NCBI GenBank assembly: GCA_903928755.1
Contig: CAIYSH010000081.1
Location: forward strand, 1-11,819
From: an uncultured Alphaproteobacteria bacterium
GTDB taxonomy: Bacteria; Pseudomonadota; Alphaproteobacteria; Caulobacterales; Caulobacteraceae
Length of the DNA stretch: 11,819 nt
Direction of reading: 5' to 3'
Shown here: positions 7,103 to 11,819 of the stretch, one piece after another
How the letters are laid out: each line of letters opens with the position of its first letter
Position numbering within the stretch: position 1 is the first letter of the stretch
The notes under the pieces: generated by a model
The model's database searches: none
Told to the model about the DNA's origin: nothing
What the model saw: only the letters and a program-made list of their open reading frames with translations
Position numbers and translations under genes: made by a program

Positions 7103-7834
7103 GTGGCGGAAAGAGGATTTCAGGAACCGGGCGAGAAACCCAGAAGGTTCTATGCTTCGGTGGCTGTGCAGGCCGAAGGCTCCGGTTTTCAGGTCCTGCT
7201 GGACGGGCGCAGTCCACGCTCTTCCAAGGGCGCGAAACTGTCGGCTCCGACCGAGGCGCTCGCCCGGATGATGGCAAACGAATGGGCCGCTCAGGGCGAC
7301 TTCATCGAACTTGCGGGCATGAACGCCACCCGCCTTGGATTCACGGCCCTCGAAGCCATACCGTCGGCCCGCGATCAGGTGGCCCAGCAGTTCGCAGACT
7401 ACGCCGGATCGGACCTGATCTGTTATTTCGCTGAAGCTCCGACCGCCCTTGTGCAGCGCCAGACCGAGGCCTGGGAACCCGTGCTTGCGCGGGCCGAATC
7501 CGAACTGGGCCTTCCCTTTGTCCGCGCCGCCGGCATTCGCCATCAGCGCCAGCCGGATCTGACCCTTTCCGGGGTGAAGGCCCTGGCTCTGGCCCATGAT
7601 GACTTCGGTCTGGCGGGACTGGCCTTTGGCGCGCCCCTGTTCGGCTCGGCCATACTGACCCTGGCGCTCTGCAAGGGCTGGATGTCCGGGGAAGATGCCT
7701 ATGCCCTCAGCCGGGTCGACGAGGTCTTCCAGGAAGAAAAATGGGGCATAGATGAAGAAGCCGCAGAGCGGACCGCGCGGCTGACCCTGGAAGCGCAGAT
7801 GCTGGGCCAGTGGTTCCAGGCCCTGCGGGCCTGA
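7103..7834 (+). CDS. ATP12-family F1-ATPase assembly chaperone
   Basis: This is the bacterial relative of mitochondrial Atp12, which binds the free F1 alpha subunit and helps assemble the alpha/beta hexamer of ATP synthase; it acts in the cytoplasm. From the GTG at 7103 it has 243 residues, the usual bacterial length. Family features are KPRRFYASVAV near the start (12-22), VLLDGRSPRSSKGAKLSAPT (31-50), the ANEWAAQGDFI segment (58-68), DYAGSDLICY (99-108), RQTEAWEPVLA (119-129) and KWGIDEEAAER (213-223). In bacteria the family is essentially alphaproteobacterial, which supports the placement of the organism. It is the last gene of the plus-strand run beginning at degP. No convincing terminator follows it. 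Confidence 0.94.
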   Translation: MAERGFQEPGEKPRRFYASVAVQAEGSGFQVLLDGRSPRSSKGAKLSAPTEALARMMANEWAAQGDFIELAGMNATRLGFTALEAIPSARDQVAQQFADYAGSDLICYFAEAPTALVQRQTEAWEPVLARAESELGLPFVRAAGIRHQRQPDLTLSGVKALALAHDDFGLAGLAFGAPLFGSAILTLALCKGWMSGEDAYALSRVDEVFQEEKWGIDEEAAERTARLTLEAQMLGQWFQALRA

Positions 7835-7857
7835 CCAATATCCTTGTCCGATGTGAC

Positions 7858-7886
7858 TTAACTTCTGCCCTGAGGGGAATTAGACT
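7858..7886 (+). promoter_or_regulatory. Possible housekeeping promoter of the CsgG-like gene
   Basis: TTAACT (7858-7863), a 17-base spacer and TAGACT (7881-7886) resemble -35 and -10 boxes in the 84-base gap before the gene at 7919. The TTAAC could also be half a CtrA site, but a second half at the right spacing is absent. This is a visual match only. Confidence 0.35.
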
Positions 7887-7904
7887 TCAGCCAAGCTGAT
7901 TTTC

Positions 7905-7909
7905 AGGAG
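7905..7909 (+). promoter_or_regulatory. Ribosome binding site of the CsgG-like gene
   Basis: AGGAG lies nine bases before the ATG at 7919. This strong site supports that start and independent translation. Confidence 0.7.
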
Positions 7910-7918
7910 ACTATTTCC

Positions 7919-8890
7919 ATGTCGTTTTCCGCCCGCATGCTTCTGCTGAGCACAGCCCTGGTCACCGCCATGCCAGGCGCAGGTCTGGCGCAGGGGAAAC
8001 CCGCCAAGCCCAGCAATGCACAGAAAATGCAGGCGGCCGCCGTCACCGACATTCCACACTGCTACCGGAAGCTAGGTACGGTCTCCATCGCCAATGGCGA
8101 CGATGCCTATGGCTGGACCCAGTTCAACCTGGCGCCACCTGAAAAACTGCTGAAGGTGCTGGTCCAGAAGTCGGGCTGCTTTACGCTGGTGGATCGTGGT
8201 GCAGGCCTGAATGCCGCGGCGACCGAGCGCGACATCGGCGGCACAATGGGCCTGCAGCGCGGGTCGAACGTCGGCAAGGGACAGGTCAAGGCGGCTGACT
8301 ATGTCCTGGTGGCTGAAGTCCAGGCGCAGAGTGGCAATGCCGCGGGCTCTGCCGTGGCGGGGATTGCCGGTGCCCTGATCGGCGGCACAGTTGGTGGCCT
8401 GGTCGGTGGCATCAAGACCCGCAAGCTTGAGGCCAACACAGTCCTCTCCCTGACCAATGTCCGCACCACCGAGACGGTTGCGATACAGGACGGCTATGCG
8501 GTCAAAACCGATGTTTCCTGGGGTGCCGGCGGCGGGCTGGGCGGATTCAGCGGTCTCGGCGGCGTGGTCGGCGGCGGTTATGAAGACACCGACACCGGCC
8601 GGATCGTCACCCTGGCCTTCATCCAGGCCTATTCAAAGATGGTCGGCGAACTGGGTCTGCTGGGCGATGGTCCGGCTCCGGCCCAGGCGGCACCGTCCAG
8701 GACCTTCGTCGCGACGGCGCCGCTGAATCTCCGCAAGGGGCCCGACGCGAAGGCCGCAGTGGTCCGCAACCTGCCGGTGGGGGCGACTGTCTATCCGACG
8801 GGCAACAAGGAAGGCCTGTGGTGGGAAGTGGCCGACGAGAACGACAATACCGGCTGGGTGCTCAACACCAAGCTTGAGCCGTCCAAATAG
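7919..8890 (+). CDS. Secreted CsgG-like protein with glycine-rich inserts and C-terminal SH3b domain
   Basis: A 323-residue exported protein of unproven function. Residues 1-24 are a Sec signal peptide ending GLA before QG. No lipobox cysteine is present, unlike CsgG or HfaB. Residues about 45-245 resemble the CsgG/HfaB periplasmic fold: KLGTVSIANGD, then LVQKSGCFTLVDRGAGLNAAATERDIG, then AADYVLVAEVQ and the closing VTLAFIQAYSKMVGEL. Two glycine-rich segments interrupt it, a glycine zipper at 143-165 (GIAGALIGGTVGGLVGG) and a second at 202-220 (GAGGGLGGFSGLGG). An SH3b domain follows at about 262-320 (LNLRKGPDAKAAVVRNLPVGATV, then WWEVAD...TGWV), a fold that often binds cell wall. Cys48 and Cys87 could form a disulfide. 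A role in secretion or holdfast-like surface structures is possible but unproven; no curli or holdfast genes are nearby. Confidence 0.8.
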   Translation: MSFSARMLLLSTALVTAMPGAGLAQGKPAKPSNAQKMQAAAVTDIPHCYRKLGTVSIANGDDAYGWTQFNLAPPEKLLKVLVQKSGCFTLVDRGAGLNAAATERDIGGTMGLQRGSNVGKGQVKAADYVLVAEVQAQSGNAAGSAVAGIAGALIGGTVGGLVGGIKTRKLEANTVLSLTNVRTTETVAIQDGYAVKTDVSWGAGGGLGGFSGLGGVVGGGYEDTDTGRIVTLAFIQAYSKMVGELGLLGDGPAPAQAAPSRTFVATAPLNLRKGPDAKAAVVRNLPVGATVYPTGNKEGLWWEVADENDNTGWVLNTKLEPSK

Positions 8891-8891
8891 G

Positions 8892-9224
8892 TCAGATCGA
8901 GAAGCTGACGCCGCAGCCGCAGCTGGACTTGGCGTTGGGGTTGCGGATCCGGAATTCGGCGCCGGCCAGTTCGTCGACAAAGTCGATTTCCGAACCCTTG
9001 AGAAGGACCAGACTCATCTCGTCCACCAGGGCGGCAGCGCCATCGCACTCGACCCTGATGTCGTCAGGATTGGCGGTATCCACCAGATCGAACTGATACT
9101 GGAAGCCAGAGCAGCCGCCGCCTTCCACCGCAATGCGGAGCATGATGGCTCGCCCCTCGGTGGTGCCGATGGTGGCGATCCGCTTGGCGGCGGCAGGGGT
9201 CAGGGTGAGGTCAGGTCGGGTCAT
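8892..9224 (-). CDS. erpA: A-type iron-sulfur cluster carrier ErpA (HesB/IscA family)
   Basis: A 110-residue cytoplasmic carrier that receives Fe-S clusters from the assembly machinery and delivers them to target enzymes. The three cluster-binding cysteines are present: Cys38 in GGGCSGFQY, and Cys102 and Cys104 in the C-terminal CGCG. LTPAAAKRI near the start and GAEFRIRNPNAKSSCGCG near the end are diagnostic. The call of ErpA over IscA rests on its position divergent from dgt, the usual alphaproteobacterial arrangement, and is less certain than the family. Its stop lies one base from the stop of the convergent CsgG-like gene. The start is the ATG whose complement is at 9222-9224. Confidence 0.93.
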   Translation of the reverse strand: MTRPDLTLTPAAAKRIATIGTTEGRAIMLRIAVEGGGCSGFQYQFDLVDTANPDDIRVECDGAAALVDEMSLVLLKGSEIDFVDELAGAEFRIRNPNAKSSCGCGVSFSI

Positions 9225-9305
9225 GGCTGCTATATCTTTATTTCTACCCTATATGAGGGCCTAAGCAGGCCTCACCAAGGGGTCAATTCATTTGTGCAGG
9301 ATTGA
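9225..9305 (+). promoter_or_regulatory. Divergent promoter region between erpA and dgt
   Basis: This 81-base gap must hold the promoters of both genes. Its AT-rich core (9230-9254) contains CTATAT twice, at 9230-9235 and 9249-9254, in direct orientation 19 bases apart. An imperfect inverted repeat (9255-9273) follows on the dgt side. I cannot assign -35/-10 pairs with confidence, nor a recognisable IscR or Irr operator. AGGA at 9298-9301 is a ribosome site close to the dgt ATG. Confidence 0.5.
9255..9273 (+). repeat. Imperfect inverted repeat in the erpA-dgt gap
   Basis: GAGGGCCT, loop AAGC, AGGCCTC: seven pairs with one bulged G. It directly follows the second CTATAT. It could be an operator or a short hairpin in the dgt leader. 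No T tract follows. Confidence 0.5.
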
Positions 9306-10475
9306 ATGATCACGCCCCGGGCCCCTTTTGCAGAAGATGCCGCAAAGTCGCGGGGACGCAAGATCGCAGAGCCTGAAAGCCGCACCCGCACGCCCTTCGC
9401 CAGGGATCGCGACCGGATCATCCATTCCACCGCCTTCCGCCGGTTGAAGGAGAAGACACAGGTCTTTGTTGCCCATGAAGGCGACCACTACCGGACCCGT
9501 CTCACCCATTCCCTCGAAGTGGCCCAGGTGGCCCGGACCCTGGCCACCGCCATGGGGCTGGAAGCGGACCTGGCCGAAACCATCGCCCTGGCCCATGATC
9601 TGGGTCATCCGCCCTTTGGCCATGCCGGCGAGGATGAACTGGACAACCAGATGGCGGCCTTTGGCGGCTTCGACCACAACGTCCAGACCTTCCGTGTGGT
9701 CTCCAAGCTCGAGCGCCGTTATCCCCGCTGGGAAGGGCTTAATCTGACTTGGGAAACCCTCGAAGGCATCATCAAGCACAATGGTCCGGTGCTGGAAAAG
9801 CTCTCCAAGCCGTCCTGGAAGGCTGTGGTGGATTTTGACAAGGGTTATGACCTCGGCCTGGGAACCTGGGCCTCTGCGGAGGCGCAGGTCGCCGCGCTGG
9901 CAGATGATATCGCCTACAACAATCATGACGTGGACGATGGCGTGGCTGCCGGGATCTTCCACCTCAAGGAATTGCTCGATGTCCCCTTGATCGGCCCCAT
10001 CCTGCACGGGGTCTACAAGGAATACCCTGACCTGGATCCGGTCATTGTCCGCATGGAAGCCGTGCGGCGGATGATCGGGGTAATGGCCGATGATGTGATC
10101 GCCGAAACGGGACGCCGGGTGGCGGCGGCAAGGGTCGACACCGCCGACTCCGTGCGCCACCTGGACCACGCGGTTGTCGCCTTTTCCCGGGACATGCTGG
10201 AGGATCTGGGGGCCCTGCGTGAGTTCCTGCTGAGCCGGATGTACCGGCACTGGCGGGTCAATCGGACACGTAGTCAGGCCCGCCGGATCCTGGCCGAAAT
10301 GTTCCAGCTCTTCATGTCAGAGCCCGATGTCATGCCTACGGAATGGTTTGCAAGGGCGGAAAATCGCGATCCTGCAGGGCGAGGGCGGGTGGTGTGCGAT
10401 TACATTGCCGGCATGACCGATCGCTTCGCCATCGAGGAGCATCGCAAGCTGTTTCAACTGGATGTGTGGAACTAA
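9306..10475 (+). CDS. dgt: Deoxyguanosinetriphosphate triphosphohydrolase (dGTPase), HD family
   Basis: This cytoplasmic enzyme hydrolyses dGTP to deoxyguanosine and triphosphate and so helps control dNTP pools. The 389-residue length fits the shorter type-2 dGTPase group. The HD-domain metal ligands are visible: His68 (RLTHSLEVAQVAR), the pair His97-Asp98 (ALAHDLGHPPFGHAGE, which also holds His101 and His106) and Asp200/201 in ALADDIAYNNHDVDDG. The N-terminal SRTRTPFARDRDRIIHSTAFRRLKEKTQVF is typical of the family. It is divergent from erpA and is followed after 98 bases by the FtsN-like gene. In many alphaproteobacteria argS comes next; here it is absent. Confidence 0.96.
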   Translation: MITPRAPFAEDAAKSRGRKIAEPESRTRTPFARDRDRIIHSTAFRRLKEKTQVFVAHEGDHYRTRLTHSLEVAQVARTLATAMGLEADLAETIALAHDLGHPPFGHAGEDELDNQMAAFGGFDHNVQTFRVVSKLERRYPRWEGLNLTWETLEGIIKHNGPVLEKLSKPSWKAVVDFDKGYDLGLGTWASAEAQVAALADDIAYNNHDVDDGVAAGIFHLKELLDVPLIGPILHGVYKEYPDLDPVIVRMEAVRRMIGVMADDVIAETGRRVAAARVDTADSVRHLDHAVVAFSRDMLEDLGALREFLLSRMYRHWRVNRTRSQARRILAEMFQLFMSEPDVMPTEWFARAENRDPAGRGRVVCDYIAGMTDRFAIEEHRKLFQLDVWN

Positions 10476-10573
10476 TCCGAACGAAGGGTGCGAAGGGCGG
10501 CCCTGCGAAGGTAAACTATCATAAACCTGTGCGTGTCCCTGATTCGCGCAGTTCGAGTCCGCCGGAGCCTGTG
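10476..10573 (+). promoter_or_regulatory. 98-base gap before the FtsN-like gene, with repeats and two GANTC sites
   Basis: The gap holds three copies of CGAAGG (10482-10487, 10491-10496, 10506-10511), a -10-like TATCAT (10517-10522) without a clear -35 partner, two GANTC sites (GATTC 10541-10545 and GAGTC 10555-10559) and a ribosome site GGAG (10564-10567) six bases before the ATG. GANTC is the target of the cell-cycle methylase CcrM in Caulobacterales. I infer a separate promoter for the SPOR gene. Confidence 0.5.
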
Positions 10574-11506
10574 ATGTCGAACCCTGAACGCGGTGCCTAT
10601 ACGCCACCCACTGAAGAGCCATTGACCTTCGATGCCAGGCGGCCGGTGCGGGGGCGTGCGCCCATGCCGACAATGCTGATTGTCAGCGCCCTGATCCTGC
10701 TGGTGCTGCTGATCGGCATTGTGGTGGTGCTGCGGTCGGGCCTGGGCGGTGGATCCTCAAAACCGCCTCTGGTCGGCACACCGGTAGAGACCATGAAGGC
10801 CTTGCCTCCCGCGGATGCCCAGCCGGAAGATCCAGCCCGTGGACTGCAGATCTACCAGCAGGTGGAGGGACAGGCCCCACCTGCAACCCCCAATTTCACA
10901 CCGCCACCAGAGGTGCCCCAGCCGCGCACGGATATGGTCCCGGCGCCTGTGGTTCCGCAGCCCTCAGCGCCGATTGCCGCCATGCCTAATGGGAATATGC
11001 CTCCGGCGTTCAAGCCTGCCGTGGTGGCAACGGCACCCGCCGGGCCCAGGCCCGTCGCGCCGAAACCTGTGGTGCCGAAGCCCGAACCCGTTGTCGTCCT
11101 GACCAAGCCGCAGCCTGCACCCACTGTTGCAAAGGCACCGGCAGCAAAGGTGGCGCCTCCATCAGTCAAGGTTGCCTCCCCGGTCGTCAAACCGGCTCCG
11201 GCTGCCCTGCCCAAACCCGTTTCCGCGAAGGCTGAGCCCGCAAAGGCCGTGTCTGGCTCGGGAGAGGGGGCGGCTTCCGTCCAGATCGGTGCTTTCTCGT
11301 CGCAGGCCCTTGCCGACAAGGGCTGGAATGACGCCGTAAAGATTGCACCGGGCCCGGCCGCCGGAAAAGGCAAGAAGGTCCAGGCCGTGGAAAAGGACGG
11401 AGCCACCCTCTATCGGACCACGGTCACCGGGTTCGCCAGCCGCGACACGGCAGCAGCCTTCTGCAACCAGCTCAAGGCCGCCGGAAAAAACTGCTTCGTG
11501 AAGTGA
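10574..11506 (+). CDS. ftsN: FtsN-like SPOR-domain cell division protein
   Basis: A 310-residue bitopic inner-membrane protein of the divisome. A short cytoplasmic N-terminus (1-32, with basic ARRPVRGRAP) is followed by one transmembrane helix (about 33-54), a long periplasmic linker rich in Pro, Ala, Lys and Val (about 60-230, with motifs such as APKPVVPKPEP) and a C-terminal SPOR domain (about 233-310, from ASVQIGAFSSQALA to GKNCFVK), which binds denuded glycan strands at the septum. Cys297 and Cys307 could form the disulfide known in some SPOR domains. The frame is open back to 10343, but that overlaps dgt; the ATG at 10574 has a GGAG site six bases upstream. The FtsN of Caulobacter, as I recall it, has this architecture and this place next to nagZ. 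A generic SPOR protein is the alternative. nagZ overlaps its stop. Confidence 0.85.
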   Translation: MSNPERGAYTPPTEEPLTFDARRPVRGRAPMPTMLIVSALILLVLLIGIVVVLRSGLGGGSSKPPLVGTPVETMKALPPADAQPEDPARGLQIYQQVEGQAPPATPNFTPPPEVPQPRTDMVPAPVVPQPSAPIAAMPNGNMPPAFKPAVVATAPAGPRPVAPKPVVPKPEPVVVLTKPQPAPTVAKAPAAKVAPPSVKVASPVVKPAPAALPKPVSAKAEPAKAVSGSGEGAASVQIGAFSSQALADKGWNDAVKIAPGPAAGKGKKVQAVEKDGATLYRTTVTGFASRDTAAAFCNQLKAAGKNCFVK

Positions 11507-11819
11507 GTGTCCACGCTGCCATTCTTGGCTGCCAGGGCCTGAGGCTGTCCGGGGAGGAGATCGCCTTCTTCCGGGATGTGCAGCCCTGGGGATTCATCCT
11601 GTTCAGGCGCAATGTGGAGTCCCCAGATCAGGTTCGCGCCCTGACCGCAGCCTTGCGCGAGACGGTCGGCAGACCCGATGCGCCGATCCTGATTGATCAG
11701 GAAGGCGGACGCGTAGCCCGTCTTGGGCCGCCCCATTGGCGTCGATATCCTCCGAGCCGGGCCTATGGTGACCTGCCTGCGAATGATCCACTCCTGCGCC
11801 GGGAAATTGCCCGGCTGGG
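11503..11819 (+). CDS. nagZ: Beta-N-acetylhexosaminidase NagZ, N-terminal part (3' end outside window)
   Basis: NagZ is a cytoplasmic glycoside hydrolase family 3 enzyme that removes N-acetylglucosamine from anhydro-muropeptides during peptidoglycan recycling. The frame runs open to the window edge, giving 105 codons. The start is the GTG at 11503, which overlaps the ftsN stop as GTGA; the protein opens SVHAAILGCQGLRLSGEE. Diagnostic motifs are PWGFILFRRNVESPDQV (28-44) and LIDQEGGRVARL (63-74), the substrate-binding strand of NagZ. The catalytic His and Asp lie further on, outside the window. No independent ribosome site is visible, so translation is probably coupled to the SPOR gene. Peptidoglycan recycling next to a septal glycan-binding protein fits an envelope operon. 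Confidence 0.93.
   Translation, partial: MSVHAAILGCQGLRLSGEEIAFFRDVQPWGFILFRRNVESPDQVRALTAALRETVGRPDAPILIDQEGGRVARLGPPHWRRYPPSRAYGDLPANDPLLRREIARL

Noticed and set aside
7858..7862. CtrA binding site upstream of the CsgG-like gene
   Set aside because: Only one TTAA half is present; the expected TTAA-N7-TTAA partner is missing.
7887..7903. TCAGC-CAA-GCTGA followed by TTTT as a terminator after the ATP12 gene
   Set aside because: The stem is only five pairs with a three-base loop and four T, and it sits over the likely transcription start of the next gene; too weak to call.
8874..9305. Plus-strand open frame of 143 codons over erpA
   Set aside because: Antisense to ErpA, whose three cysteines and motifs are intact.
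9288..10250. Long open frame (320 codons) on the minus strand opposite dgt
   Set aside because: It lies wholly antisense to a clearly conserved dGTPase, and its His/Gly/Gln-rich translation has no recognisable fold. Such shadows are common in GC-rich genes.

Overview
The window is 11.8 kb of GC-rich, densely coding chromosomal DNA. It most resembles an alphaproteobacterium of the Caulobacterales type. The pointers are an ATP12-family F1-ATPase chaperone (in bacteria an alphaproteobacterial trait), the block erpA / dgt / SPOR (FtsN-like) protein / nagZ that alphaproteobacteria keep together, the block rarA / crcB / RluC-type synthase / ATP12, and GANTC (CcrM-type) sites in a promoter gap. The exact genus cannot be read from this window. 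No insertion sequence, phage gene, tRNA, rRNA or CRISPR array is visible. No gap reaches 300 bases; the longest is 177 bases (648-824).

Layout. (1) 1-2069: two tandem TetA-type MFS efflux transporters on the plus strand; the first is cut by the window edge. (2) 2132-7834: a plus-strand run of housekeeping genes. These are a Do/DegP-type serine protease that looks like a lipoprotein, the AAA+ ATPase RarA, a short RluA-family pseudouridine synthase, the fluoride channel CrcB, a longer S4-containing RluC-type synthase, and the ATP12 chaperone. Several junctions overlap (GTGA and ATGA), so much of this is probably one or two operons. (3) 7919-8890: a secreted CsgG-like protein with glycine-rich inserts and a C-terminal SH3b domain, behind its own probable promoter. 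(4) 8892-9224, minus strand: ErpA, an A-type Fe-S carrier, convergent with the CsgG-like gene and separated from it by one base. (5) 9306-11819, plus strand: dGTPase (dgt), an FtsN-like SPOR protein, and the start of NagZ, which overlaps ftsN by a GTGA junction.

How they work together. The right-hand part is an envelope and division neighbourhood: the SPOR protein binds denuded peptidoglycan at the septum, and NagZ recycles peptidoglycan fragments. The middle is a stress and maintenance block covering replication-fork rescue, RNA modification, fluoride export, ATP synthase assembly and envelope protein quality control. Nothing here is clearly a new multi-gene system. The most interesting items are the CsgG-like/SH3b protein, whose two glycine-rich segments lie about where CsgG has its membrane hairpins; the paired GANTC sites just upstream of the FtsN-like gene; the missing argS between dgt and the SPOR gene; and a run of nine G inside crcB.
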